Assembly: GCF_030651625.1 (NCBI RefSeq)
Contig: NZ_JAUSCF010000023.1
Coordinates: forward strand, 1-64,000
DNA: 64,000 nucleotides
Direction of reading: 5' to 3'
DNA from: Hydrogenophaga sp.
GTDB lineage: Bacteria > Pseudomonadota > Gammaproteobacteria > Burkholderiales > Burkholderiaceae_C
Part shown: positions 53,405-62,481 of the stretch, in pieces
Layout of the letters: every line of letters begins with the position of its first letter
Position numbering within the stretch: position 1 is the first letter of the stretch
Made by a program: the position numbers and the translations under genes
The notes under the pieces: generated by a model
Databases searched by the model: none
What the model was told of the DNA's origin: nothing
The model's input: only the letters and a program-made list of their open reading frames with translations

Positions 53405-54550
53405 ATGCCGCGTCCCATTCTGGCCACCGTACATTCCGATGCCTTGCGCCACAACCTGCAGCGCGCACGCGATTGTGCGCCCGACGCCCGTGTGTGGGCG
53501 GTGGTGAAGGCCAATGCATACGGCCACGGCATCGAACGCTGCTTTGAGGCGCTGCGCTCGGCCGACGGCTTTGCGCTGCTTGACCTGGACGAAGCCGAAC
53601 GCATAAGGGCGCTGGACTGGCGCGGGCCGGTGCTCCTGCTCGAAGGCGTTTTCGAGCCACGAGACCTGGAACTGTGCTCGCGCCTGCACGTGTGGCACAC
53701 CGTGCACTGCACCGAGCAGATCGACTGGCTCGCTGCGCACAAGACCCAGGTGCCGCACCGGGTGTTTCTCAAGCTCAATTCGGGAATGAACCGCCTGGGC
53801 TTCAAGCCGGGCGCCTTTCGCGCTGCCTGGGCCCGCCTGAACGCCTTGCCGCAGGTCGATGAGATTTCCCTCATGACCCACTTCAGCGATGCCGACGGCC
53901 AGCGGGGCATCTCGCACCAGCTGTCGGTTTTCGAAGCTGCCACCGCCGACCTGCCCGGCGAGCGCACCCTGTGCAACAGCGCGGCCATCCTGCGCCACGC
54001 TGCCGTGCCACTGCACAGCCGCGCGGGCGAGGCAGCCACCGAGGTGCTCGCGTCCGACTGGGTGCGCTCGGGCATTGCCACCTATGGCAGCGCCCCAGAC
54101 CATCCCGGCCGTACCGCTGCCGACTGGGCGCTGCAACCCGCCATGACCTTGAGCAGCCGCCTCATCGGCGTGCAGGATCTGGAGGCGGGCGACACCGTCG
54201 GCTACGGCTCGGCCTTCACGGCAGACCGGCCAATGCGGGTTGGCGTGGTGGCCTGCGGGTACGCCGACGGGTATCCGCGTCATGCACCCAACGGCACGCC
54301 GGTGCTGGTGAATGGTGTGCGCACCCGGGTGGTGGGGCGGGTGAGCATGGACATGATCACGGTCGACCTATCACCACTGGATGAAGCTGGCCATGCCATT
54401 GGTGTGGGCGCGGAGGTGGTGCTCTGGGGCCGAAGCGCGAGTGGGGCGGTGCTGCCGGTGGACGAGGTGGCCCATGCCGCAGGCACGATTTCATATGAGT
54501 TGCTTTGCGCGGTGGCCCAGCGGGTGCCGTTTGCAGCGGGAGAGGGCTGA
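53405..54550 (+). CDS. alr: Alanine racemase
   Basis: The 381-residue PLP enzyme interconverts L- and D-alanine for peptidoglycan. The PLP lysine is K35 in [11 protein letters not shown], and the catalytic tyrosine is in [22 protein letters not shown] is also conserved. The ATG at 53405 ([10 protein letters not shown]) fits the family start. Confidence 0.95.
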   Translation: MPRPILATVHSDALRHNLQRARDCAPDARVWAVVKANAYGHGIERCFEALRSADGFALLDLDEAERIRALDWRGPVLLLEGVFEPRDLELCSRLHVWHTVHCTEQIDWLAAHKTQVPHRVFLKLNSGMNRLGFKPGAFRAAWARLNALPQVDEISLMTHFSDADGQRGISHQLSVFEAATADLPGERTLCNSAAILRHAAVPLHSRAGEAATEVLASDWVRSGIATYGSAPDHPGRTAADWALQPAMTLSSRLIGVQDLEAGDTVGYGSAFTADRPMRVGVVACGYADGYPRHAPNGTPVLVNGVRTRVVGRVSMDMITVDLSPLDEAGHAIGVGAEVVLWGRSASGAVLPVDEVAHAAGTISYELLCAVAQRVPFAAGEG

Positions 54551-54840
54551 GGGCAGGAGTCGCGTTCCATTGCTCGAAGGCGGTGCCTTCCCACCTTCGC
54601 CCCACTGGTGAGCGAATGGGGGCGAGGGGGTTCCTTCCCGCATGCGCCTTGTTTCTCCGGATGCCGGGTGTGGCCGGGTCTCGCCCCGGCCACACCGCGC
54701 CCCGCGTGGACCTCAGCCACTGTGTAGCAAAAAGTTCGCATTCGCCCCCGTACTGGCCTCAACGCGCTTCAAGAACAACGTCTGCTGCCGCTGCACCACC
54801 CTGCGGATGCCTTCCGTCGATCCCGGTCCTTGACGTTGGA
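54551..54840. repeat. Gene-free stretch with hairpin repeats
   Basis: TCGCCCC at 54597-54603 faces GGGGCGA at 54619-54625. GGTGTGGCCGGG at 54667-54678 and CCCGGCCACACC at 54685-54696 are a perfect 12-bp inverted repeat; together with the preceding TTTCTCCGGA this resembles the element at 18115-18150. No gene is supported; the hairpin could end the alr transcript. Confidence 0.6.
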
Positions 54841-54866
54841 TGAAGCCGCCCCTGTCTGTTCTTGAC

Positions 54867-54895
54867 TTGTACCCCTGGGGGTATATGTGTATACT
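54867..54895 (+). promoter_or_regulatory. RND operon promoter with CsoR-family-type operator
   Basis: TTGTAC (54867-54872) and TATACT (54890-54895) are spaced by 17 bases. The palindrome GTACCCCTGGGGGTAT (54869-54884) overlaps the -35 element and spacer. TACCCC/GGGGTA palindromes are the hallmark of operators bound by CsoR/RcnR/FrmR/CstR regulators. No gene for such a regulator is in the window. The first operon gene starts 23 bases after the -10 element. Confidence 0.75.
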
Positions 54896-54917
54896 TCGGT
54901 CCGTACAGGAGAACACC

Positions 54918-56093
54918 ATGTCCAGCCCTATCACGTCCCGTCTCTACAGGTCCCGTTCCTGCGCTGCTCAGGCGCTCCCGCCTGCCGCGCCGCGCACATT
55001 CGCGCTTGGCGCTCTATCGCTGGCGCTGTTGTCGGGCGCTCTCTTGTGGATGGGCACAACGGCACATGCATCCGAGCCTGCACAGGCAACGGCCAGCGTG
55101 CAGGTGCCCGTGGTGACACTGGGTTCGCAGGCCGTTGGATCGGCGTTGTCGCTGGACGGCAGCCTTCAGGCGGTGAGGCAGAGCACCTTGTCGGCGCAGG
55201 CCAGCGGGCGCATTGCCGAACTGCGTGTGAAGGCGGGTGACCGGGTGAAAGCAGGGCAGGTGCTGGCCGTGGTGGACGACCGCGCCACGCAGGCCGGCGT
55301 TGCCCAGGCACAAGCAGGGTTTGCGCAGGCCGATGCCCAATTGGCCAACGCCCGTGCCCACTACGAGCGCACCCGCGAGCTGCGTGAAAAAGGCTTCATG
55401 GCCCAGGCCGCGCTGGACACCGCACAGGCCCAGCTGCGCGCGGCCACGGCAGGTGTGGCCGCTGCGCGTGCCGGCCAAACCCAGTCGTCGCTGGCCCAGG
55501 GCTTCACCCGCCTGACAGCACCCTATGACGGTTGGGTGCTGCAAACACACGCCGAAGCTGGAACGCTGGCCATGCCGGGCTCGCCCTTGGTCACGGTCTA
55601 CGCGCCACAGCCGATCCGGGTGGTGGTGCACGTGCCTGCGTCGCAGCAGGCGTTGGCCCAGCAGGCGCAGCGCATCGAAGTGCAACTGCCCGGCCCTGAA
55701 GGCCGCTGGGTGGAGCCCGCGCAACGCACCAGCCTGCCGGCGACCGACACCGTCACCCAGACAGTGGAATGGCGCCTGGACTTGAGCGAGGTCGACGGTG
55801 CAGACCAGGTGCCCGGACGCAACGTGCGGGTGCGCTTTGTGGGTGCCGCTGTCGCCAATGCGCGGGAGCGCCTTCTGGTGCCCGCATCGGCGCTGCTGCG
55901 TCGTGGGGAAATGACCGCTGTGTACCTGGCCACCGCCGAGGGACACCCCTCCGCATTTGTGTTGCGTTCGGTGCGCCTGGGCGCGGACCATGGCGAGGCA
56001 GGCGTGGAAGTGTTGTCGGGCGTGCGTGCAGGTGATCGGGTCGCGCTCGATCCGGTGCGTGCCGGCCTGAGCGGTGCGCAGGTGGCCCAGTGA
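54918..56093 (+). CDS. RND efflux periplasmic adaptor (membrane fusion protein)
   Basis: AGGAGA lies 5 bases before the ATG. The 391-residue protein has a signal/anchor sequence to about residue 50, then lipoyl-like and hairpin domains (SGRIAELRVKAGDRVKAGQVLAVVDDR, coiled hairpin at about 120-190, APYDGWVLQTHAEAGTLAMPGSPLVTV) and a beta-barrel region. It bridges the inner membrane pump to an outer membrane channel. No outer membrane factor gene is in this operon. Confidence 0.9.
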   Translation: MSSPITSRLYRSRSCAAQALPPAAPRTFALGALSLALLSGALLWMGTTAHASEPAQATASVQVPVVTLGSQAVGSALSLDGSLQAVRQSTLSAQASGRIAELRVKAGDRVKAGQVLAVVDDRATQAGVAQAQAGFAQADAQLANARAHYERTRELREKGFMAQAALDTAQAQLRAATAGVAAARAGQTQSSLAQGFTRLTAPYDGWVLQTHAEAGTLAMPGSPLVTVYAPQPIRVVVHVPASQQALAQQAQRIEVQLPGPEGRWVEPAQRTSLPATDTVTQTVEWRLDLSEVDGADQVPGRNVRVRFVGAAVANARERLLVPASALLRRGEMTAVYLATAEGHPSAFVLRSVRLGADHGEAGVEVLSGVRAGDRVALDPVRAGLSGAQVAQ

Positions 56094-59000
56094 GTTCGAG
56101 CACACCAGGGAACACGGCCATGAACCCCAACAACCCCACCTCCAAAGTGCCTGAGAGGCTCGGCTTCTCAGGGTCGGTGGCGCGCATGTTTCAGGCCAAT
56201 GCGATCACGCCCTTGCTGGCCCTCGTGGCGTTGCTGCTCGGTCTGTTCGCCGTGATGGTGACGCCACGCGAAGAAGAGCCGCAGATCAACGTGACCATGG
56301 CGAACGTGCTCATCCCGTTCCCCGGTGCATCCAGCGCCGACGTGGCCCAGATGGTGGCAGGTCCGGCCGAGCATGTGCTCTCGCAAATCCATGGTATCGA
56401 GCACACCTATTCGGTGGCACGCCCTGGAGTGGCCGTGCTCACCGTGCAGTTCGAGGTGGGTGTGCCACGCACCGAGGCGTTGGTGCGCCTGTACGACGTG
56501 CTCAACGCCAACCAGGACTGGTTGCCGCAAGGCCTGGGGGTGTTGGCGCCCATCGTCAAGCCCAAGGGCATCGATGATGTGCCGGTGCTTGGCGCCACCC
56601 TGTGGAGCCGTGACGCCGACAGTGCGCACGACCTGGAGCGTGTGGCCCATGCGCTGGAGAGTGAGCTCAAACGCGTGCCGGGCACACGCGAGGTGGAAAC
56701 CATCGGTGGCCCAGGCCGGGCGGTGCATGTGTGGCTGGACCCGGCTCGCCTGCGCGAGCGCGGCGTGAGCGTACAGGCCTTGCATGGCGCCATCGCCTCA
56801 GCCAACCAGGCCATGCCAGCCGGCTCGGTGGCCAACCCGGACGCCACCACGAGCGAACCGGGCATGCTCAGCGTGCAGACGGGCGACTTCCTGCAGAACG
56901 AGCAGGACGTTGGCGACATCGTGGTGGGTGTGAGCCAGGGGCGTCCGGTGTATCTCCGCGAAGTGGCGCGGGTGGAAGCCGGTGCCATGCTGCCCCAGCA
57001 CTATGTGTGGTTCACGCCCGGAGCGGCGGCCGACTCCGCCCAGGCAGGGCAGGCTGGCCAGCGTTACCCCGCCGTCACGATCACCGTGACCAAGAAGCCA
57101 GGCGAAAACGCTGTGGACGTGGCGCGCGGTGTGCGCGAGCGCCTGGACAATCTGAAGAACAGCGTGATTCCCGACAACGTCGAGGTCACCATCACGCGCG
57201 ACTACGGCCAGACCGCCGCCGACAAGGCCAACAAGCTGATCCAGAAGCTGATCTTTGCCACCGGCAGCGTGATCATTCTGGTGGGCCTGGCGTTGGGCCG
57301 GCGTGAAGCCATCATCGTTGGCGCGGCCGTGATACTCACCCTGACCGCCACGCTGTTCGCCAGCTGGGCCTGGGGTTTCACGCTCAATCGCGTGTCGTTG
57401 TTCGCGCTCATCTTCTCCATCGGCATCCTGGTGGACGACGCCATCGTGGTGGTGGAAAACATCCACCGCCACCGCGGCCTCACGCCCGATGCGCCGCTGG
57501 CCGAAATCATTCCGCGTGCCGTCGATGAGGTGGGCGGCCCCACCATCCTGGCCACCTTCACCGTGATTGCGGCGCTGCTGCCCATGGCCTTCGTGAGTGG
57601 CCTGATGGGCCCGTACATGAGTCCGATCCCGATCAACGCCAGCATGGGCATGGCGATCTCGCTGGCCATCGCTTTCACTGTGACGCCGTGGCTCGCTCTC
57701 AAGCTGACAAAGACCACGGGTTCAGGTGCACACGCCCACGGTCCGAGCAAGCTGAACAGTGGTCTGCAGCGGCTCTTCACCCGTGTGCTCACGCCCTTTC
57801 TGCAGAGCGCGAAAAAGCGCTGGCTGTTGCTGGCCGGCATTCTGGTGGCGCTGCTGCTGTCCGTGGGCATGACCGTGGTGCAGTGGGTGGTGCTGAAGAT
57901 GCTGCCCTTCGACAACAAGAGCGAGTACCAGGTCGTGCTCGACATGCCAGCGGGCACACCCCTGGAAGACACGGCCGCCGCGTTGCAGGACATGAGCACC
58001 TGGCTGGCCACACAAAAGGAAGTGGCCGACGTGCAAGGCTACGCCGGCACCGCCAGCCCCATCACCTTCAACGGACTGGTGCGCCAGTACTACCTGCGTG
58101 CGGACGCAGAAGGTGGCGACCTGCAGATCAATCTGGTGGCCGCCAGCGACCGCAGCGAGCAGAGCCACGCCATCGCGCAGCGCCACCGCATCGAGCTGGA
58201 AAAAATTGCTGCTGCACATGGTGCCCGCATCAAGGTGGTCGAGGTACCGCCAGGGCCGCCGGTGCTCTCGCCCATCGTGGCCGAGGTCTATGGTCCCGAT
58301 GAACAAGGCAGGGCCGAGCTGGCCCGTCGCGTGGCCAAGGCCTTCGGCGACACGCCCGACATCGTCGGCATCGACACGACGCTGAAGGAGGACGCACCGC
58401 GCGCCTTCCTGCGCATCCAGCGCCAGCGCGCCGAGTCGCTTGGCATTCCGGCACAGGTGATCGCGCAGACGGTTTACGCCGCACTTTCCGGCACCGACGT
58501 CGCCTACCTGCACGACGGCCAGGCGCGGTACCCGGTGCCCGTGCGGATGCAGTTGCCACGCGAAGCCCAGGTGGGGCTGGACGACCTGCTGGCCTTGCCG
58601 ATGCAGGCCTCCGGTGGGCGCATGGTGCCCTTGTCTGAGCTGGTGCGGGTGGAGCGCGGGGTGACAGACCAGCCCCGCTACACCAAGAACCTGCTGCCGG
58701 TCACGTACGTGATGGGTGACATGGCGGGTGCGCAGGACTCGCCGCTGTACGGCCTGTTCGCCATTCGCAGTCAGTTGGCAGCCGCTGCACTGCCCAACGC
58801 AGGCGAGCTGGGCGAGTACTGGATCAGCCAGCCGGACGACCCGTACCGCCAGTACGCCATCAAGTGGGACGGCGAATCACAGATCACGTATGAGACCTTC
58901 CGCGACATGGGTGCTGCCTACGGCGTGGGCCTGATCCTGATCTACCTGCTGGTGGTGGCGCAGTTCCGCAGCTACATCACGCCGCTGGTGATCATGGCAC

Positions 59001-59386
59001 CCATTCCGCTCACCATCATCGGTGTGATGCCGGGCCACGCACTGTTGGGCGCGCAGTTCACCGCCACCAGCATGATCGGCATGATCGCGCTGGCCGGCAT
59101 CATTGTGCGCAACTCCATTCTGCTGGTCGATTTCATCGAACTGGAAACCGCGCGCGGCCTGGCCTTTGCCGACGCGGTGGTGCAGTCCGCTGCGGTGCGC
59201 GCGCAACCCATTGCGCTGACCGGACTGGCCGCCATGATGGGCGCCTTTTTCATCCTCGACGACCCGATCTTCAACGGCCTCGCGGTCTCGCTGATCTTCG
59301 GCATCGCTGTGTCCACGCTACTGACACTGGTGGTGATTCCCGTTCTGTACTTCTCTGTTTACAGACGGCACCACGCCGAATCCTGA
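56090..59386 (+). CDS. RND efflux permease
   Basis: The protein is 1098 residues from the GTG at 56090 that overlaps the adaptor stop (GTGA), or 1088 from the ATG at 56120. It has twelve membrane segments, with proton-relay acidic residues in SIGILVDDAIVVVENIHRH, and two large periplasmic loops. It belongs to the AcrB/MexF-like HAE superfamily; heavy-metal (CusA-type) specificity is not evident. The promoter operator and the DUF2892 partner suggest a sulfur or metal stress substrate, but substrate is not predictable from sequence alone. Confidence 0.92.
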   Translation: MSSSTPGNTAMNPNNPTSKVPERLGFSGSVARMFQANAITPLLALVALLLGLFAVMVTPREEEPQINVTMANVLIPFPGASSADVAQMVAGPAEHVLSQIHGIEHTYSVARPGVAVLTVQFEVGVPRTEALVRLYDVLNANQDWLPQGLGVLAPIVKPKGIDDVPVLGATLWSRDADSAHDLERVAHALESELKRVPGTREVETIGGPGRAVHVWLDPARLRERGVSVQALHGAIASANQAMPAGSVANPDATTSEPGMLSVQTGDFLQNEQDVGDIVVGVSQGRPVYLREVARVEAGAMLPQHYVWFTPGAAADSAQAGQAGQRYPAVTITVTKKPGENAVDVARGVRERLDNLKNSVIPDNVEVTITRDYGQTAADKANKLIQKLIFATGSVIILVGLALGRREAIIVGAAVILTLTATLFASWAWGFTLNRVSLFALIFSIGILVDDAIVVVENIHRHRGLTPDAPLAEIIPRAVDEVGGPTILATFTVIAALLPMAFVSGLMGPYMSPIPINASMGMAISLAIAFTVTPWLALKLTKTTGSGAHAHGPSKLNSGLQRLFTRVLTPFLQSAKKRWLLLAGILVALLLSVGMTVVQWVVLKMLPFDNKSEYQVVLDMPAGTPLEDTAAALQDMSTWLATQKEVADVQGYAGTASPITFNGLVRQYYLRADAEGGDLQINLVAASDRSEQSHAIAQRHRIELEKIAAAHGARIKVVEVPPGPPVLSPIVAEVYGPDEQGRAELARRVAKAFGDTPDIVGIDTTLKEDAPRAFLRIQRQRAESLGIPAQVIAQTVYAALSGTDVAYLHDGQARYPVPVRMQLPREAQVGLDDLLALPMQASGGRMVPLSELVRVERGVTDQPRYTKNLLPVTYVMGDMAGAQDSPLYGLFAIRSQLAAAALPNAGELGEYWISQPDDPYRQYAIKWDGESQITYETFRDMGAAYGVGLILIYLLVVAQFRSYITPLVIMAPIPLTIIGVMPGHALLGAQFTATSMIGMIALAGIIVRNSILLVDFIELETARGLAFADAVVQSAAVRAQPIALTGLAAMMGAFFILDDPIFNGLAVSLIFGIAVSTLLTLVVIPVLYFSVYRRHHAES

Positions 59387-59422
59387 TTTTGTTGAACCTG
59401 ATTTTTCACCAAGGAGTTTTCT

Positions 59423-59647
59423 ATGACCGTCGAACGTTACATCCGCATCATGGCCGGCTTTGTCGTCATGCTCTCGCTCGCCCTGGGCTTTGAAGGCAGC
59501 CCCATTTTTGTGAACCAGTGGTTCCTGGCCCTGACCGCCTTTGCCGGCTTCAACCTGTTCCAGTCCGGCATCACCGGCTTCTGCCCTCCCGCATTCCTTT
59601 TCAAGTGGATGGGCGTGCCTGAGGGCGGCAGCGCGTGCAAGAAGTGA
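59423..59647 (+). CDS. DUF2892 (YgaP-type transmembrane domain) protein
   Basis: AAGGAG lies 6 bases before the ATG. The 74-residue protein has two membrane helices and the DUF2892 signature SGITGFCPPAFLFKWMGV with its conserved cysteine. This domain is the membrane part of the rhodanese YgaP and is often found with sulfide- or persulfide-handling genes. It is the last gene of the RND operon. Confidence 0.88.
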   Translation: MTVERYIRIMAGFVVMLSLALGFEGSPIFVNQWFLALTAFAGFNLFQSGITGFCPPAFLFKWMGVPEGGSACKK

Positions 59648-59666
59648 ACACCCCCTGAAGGTTGTT

Positions 59667-59728
59667 CGGAACACCCTCCTGCGCCGCTGACGCGGCTTCC
59701 CCCTTCATTGGCGCGCAGGGGGGTGTCG
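59667..59728. repeat. Partial family A repeat
   Basis: ACACCCTCCTGCGCCGCTGACG to GCGCGCAGGGGGGTGTC forms a hairpin between the convergent DUF2892 and TerB-like genes and lacks the GGCGAAGCCGG core. It may act as a two-way transcript end. Confidence 0.65.
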
Positions 59729-60118
59729 CTACCTGACCTGCCGCCAGCTGAACGCCAGGGCGTCGAGCATGTCGACTTCGCCGTCGGCGAGGTGTCCGTC
59801 GGCCTGGGCAATGGCCTCGCAGAGGTGCCACACGCGCTCCTGCAGGGCGGGGTCTTGCACCTCGCCAATCAGTCGCTGGCGGGTCGCCTCGGCCAGGCGG
59901 GTGGAGTCGGTCCACTGGCCGCCGGCGTCGGCCAGCAGGTCGGTGCAGAAGTCGTTGATCACGCTCTGCATGGCGGCCGGGGAAAGGCCAAGTTGGGTGG
60001 GCGCATCGAGGCGGTCCAGTGCCCTGATTTCGGTCATGGAATAGCGGCCATCGGCCACCAGCACCATGGCCAGCAGGCGTGCGGCGGCTTCGGGGCTGTT
60101 GACGGGGTAGGAGCGCAT
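59729..60118 (-). CDS. TerB-like (tellurite resistance B family) protein
   Basis: The 129-residue helical protein fits the TerB fold, with AMVLVADGRYSMTEIRALDRL and CEAIAQADGHLADGEVDMLDALAF providing paired acidic helices that may bind metal. No other ter genes are nearby. Family function outside the ter operon is unknown. Confidence 0.8.
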   Translation of the reverse strand: MRSYPVNSPEAAARLLAMVLVADGRYSMTEIRALDRLDAPTQLGLSPAAMQSVINDFCTDLLADAGGQWTDSTRLAEATRQRLIGEVQDPALQERVWHLCEAIAQADGHLADGEVDMLDALAFSWRQVR

Positions 60119-60199
60119 CGCAGGATTCTTTTACTGAAGAAAAAGGTTTCGAGTCGGGCGCGGTGTGGAGGTTCACCACCACTGCGCGCCCGCAGATGT

Positions 60200-60439
60200 T
60201 CAGCGAGGCGGCACCAGCGGCTGGCTGCCAGCCGGGCAGGCGAATTGGCACCCGGGCGGCTTGCGGCCCACCCAGTCGCCGTTGGAGCACTGGATGACGT
60301 CCATGGTGCACATCACGTTGTCAGGGCCGGAATAGGGAGGTGCGCTGCCCGCTGCGGCACAGCCCCACAGGAGCGCAGGGACCACGACCAGCAGGGCGGC
60401 GCGAGAGAAGGAACGGGCGAAGAAAAGCGTGTGGTTCAT
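60200..60439 (-). CDS. Small putative lipoprotein, 79 aa
   Basis: The start at 60439 (MNHTLFFARSF) gives a signal peptide ending in the lipobox LLWGC at about residue 27. The mature part is about 50 residues and contains four cysteines beyond the lipid-bearing one (NVMCTMDVIQCSNGDW, PGCQFACPAG), which suggests two disulfides. No family is recognised. Confidence 0.7.
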   Translation of the reverse strand: MNHTLFFARSFSRAALLVVVPALLWGCAAAGSAPPYSGPDNVMCTMDVIQCSNGDWVGRKPPGCQFACPAGSQPLVPPR

Positions 60440-60551
60440 GCCCGCATTGTGCGCAGAAATTGGCACCCGGCGGCGCAATCGCTTGTCGCAAGATGTGAAG
60501 CTTGCGCGCTTCACCCATGTGTCCCTTTAGACCGCCTTTGTCCATTGAACC

Positions 60552-61478
60552 ATGCCCGCCACCCAGCTTGCCACGCCATCCCATTTCACATCCGCCGCGC
60601 AGATGCCGTGGCCGGTGAATGCCCCGTTCCGCATGCGCCCTGGTCTGGCCCGACTGGCGGATTCCCATGCGCTTGCGGCCGAGCCGGTGCCGCTGTTCCT
60701 GCGCGACGACCTCGCGCCAACCTACGCGGTGCACAAGGCCCACGTGTTGGCCACACGGGGCTTGACGGCCCAGGTGGGCGATCCCGATGTTCAGGTTCTG
60801 CGAGCCATTGCCATGGCTTACGCCGCCCAGACCGGTGTGGCGCTGGCACCCGAACCCGAGGCGCTGGCCCTGGGCATGCAGGAAGACTTCGTGGTGTTGC
60901 ACGACGAGCCTGATCTGGATGGCGCCGAGAAGGGGTCGGGCACCATGCGCACCCGCTTCCTGTCGGTGTGTTTTCCATCCAACTGGGACCCCTCCACCAA
61001 ACTGGGCCTGGACTTCGCCGCGATCCACGCCCCGGTGGCCGACAACGCGCTGTTGCAGGCCGGCGCACGCGGCATCATCGACATGGCGTTTCGGCAGTCG
61101 CCCATGCTGCGCCACGTGTGGCTGCTGACCCCCAGTGCCGACCTGCCACAGCACCCCGCCACACGACGTCTGCGCTGGGACGAAGCGCTGGCACAGGCCG
61201 GTGCGCCGGGCGCTTCGGGCCTCCTGATCGACCAGCTCTGCTTCCGCGTCGAACGCCAGACCACGCTGCCCCTGCCGGCGTTGCGCCGGGGCGTGTTTTT
61301 CATCCGGGTGATGGTGTGCCCGCTGCCCCAGGTTCTCGCGGAGGCGCCAGGCCGGTCGGCCGAGTTGCACGCGGCGCTGGGCTCCATGAGCGATGCGGTG
61401 CTTGCCTACCGTGGCATGACGGGTGTGCGGGAGCGATTGCTTGCTGAACTGTCCGATCAGAAGGCGTGCGACACGTAG
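60552..61478 (+). CDS. DUF3445 (heme-dependent N-demethylase-like) protein
   Basis: The 308-residue protein matches the DUF3445 family by VCFPSNWDPSTKLGLDFAAIHAPVADN and LCFRVERQTTLPLPALRRGVFFIRVMVCPL. Characterised members are heme-dependent oxidative N-demethylases acting on amines such as dimethylamine; partner subunits are not nearby. No ribosome binding site is clear before the ATG. Its last 22 bases overlap the end of the convergent MipA/OmpV gene. Confidence 0.75.
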   Translation: MPATQLATPSHFTSAAQMPWPVNAPFRMRPGLARLADSHALAAEPVPLFLRDDLAPTYAVHKAHVLATRGLTAQVGDPDVQVLRAIAMAYAAQTGVALAPEPEALALGMQEDFVVLHDEPDLDGAEKGSGTMRTRFLSVCFPSNWDPSTKLGLDFAAIHAPVADNALLQAGARGIIDMAFRQSPMLRHVWLLTPSADLPQHPATRRLRWDEALAQAGAPGASGLLIDQLCFRVERQTTLPLPALRRGVFFIRVMVCPLPQVLAEAPGRSAELHAALGSMSDAVLAYRGMTGVRERLLAELSDQKACDT

Positions 61479-62299
61479 AACACACCACCCACAGGGTTGC
61501 GCTCCCGTGTGAGCGGACTTTTACGGGCGTCGCCTCGCAGGCTGCCCACACTCACGGCGCCGGTGAGCGCCGTGCGCGGCGCGATGCGGTAGCGCCACGA
61601 AGCGCTCAGCCGCACATCGCGAACGCCAGCCTCGGCGAGGTAGGGTGGGTAGCCGCTCGCAATGGCCTGTGCCGGCGTGACGCCAAAATAGCTTTGCACG
61701 TATTTGGAATCGGCCCAGGTGGCTGAGACGCCCAGTCCCAGGCTGGTGGCCTCGGTGATGCGCCAGCTGCGGTTCGCACCCAGGTCGATCACCCATCCGT
61801 CGCGGTCGTTTCCTGAGCCCAACCGCAGCGAAGAGGTGAGCAGCACGCCAGGCGCGGGGATCAGGTTGAAGAAGGCACCCAGTTCCGGTCGCACGTCCAC
61901 ATCGCCCATGCCGCGCAGGGCCGCAGAGCGGCGTTCCTTGCGACCCAGATCCACGGTGATGCGTGTGCCGTACTGTATTGCCGGGTTGCGGGACAGGTTG
62001 ACCCCGATGCCGTTGGTGGTGCCGGCAAACCAACCGTTGGCCCACTGGTAATCCACGCCAGGGTAGAGCCTCACCTGGTTTTCGTCCGAACCCCGGTACA
62101 CCGGGCTGGCCACCACGGCCGCACCCACCGTTCCACCGCTTTGTCCCGGTGCTGCGCCGGTGAGGCGCACCGCTTCAAACGCTTGTGCGCGAGCGGTGCC
62201 CTGTGAGACGACCAGAAAAAGCACCGTCAGTGCGCTCAGGGTCAGGGGCGCAATGGGAAATGCGCGAGGTGTGGCGGTGTGGGCTGGCAGGCGTGTCAT
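61457..62299 (-). CDS. MipA/OmpV family outer membrane protein
   Basis: The 280-residue protein has a signal peptide (to about GTARA-QAF), then the MipA/OmpV signature VVASPVYRGSDENQVRLYPGVDYQW and a beta-barrel ending in aromatic YVSHAF. The family links murein synthesis complexes or supports antibiotic uptake and adhesion in different species. A (CTG)21 tract lies 93 bases upstream of its start. Confidence 0.88.
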   Translation of the reverse strand: MTRLPAHTATPRAFPIAPLTLSALTVLFLVVSQGTARAQAFEAVRLTGAAPGQSGGTVGAAVVASPVYRGSDENQVRLYPGVDYQWANGWFAGTTNGIGVNLSRNPAIQYGTRITVDLGRKERRSAALRGMGDVDVRPELGAFFNLIPAPGVLLTSSLRLGSGNDRDGWVIDLGANRSWRITEATSLGLGVSATWADSKYVQSYFGVTPAQAIASGYPPYLAEAGVRDVRLSASWRYRIAPRTALTGAVSVGSLRGDARKSPLTRERNPVGGVFYVSHAF

Positions 62300-62390
62300 G
62301 GTGCAGGTCTGGCCAGGGCAGGTGTGACCAGATCAATAGTTAAACTAAAGAGTCTGCATTATGACTGACTGGTAAAATCCTGGGTGTTGG

Positions 62391-62455
<65 letters not shown>

Positions 62456-62481
62456 ACGCAAAGCGCTGCCGTACGGGGCGG

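Noticed and set aside
54862..54867. TTGACT as the -35 element of the RND operon
   Set aside because: The spacing to TATACT would be 22 bases; TTGTAC five bases further on gives 17 and is preferred.
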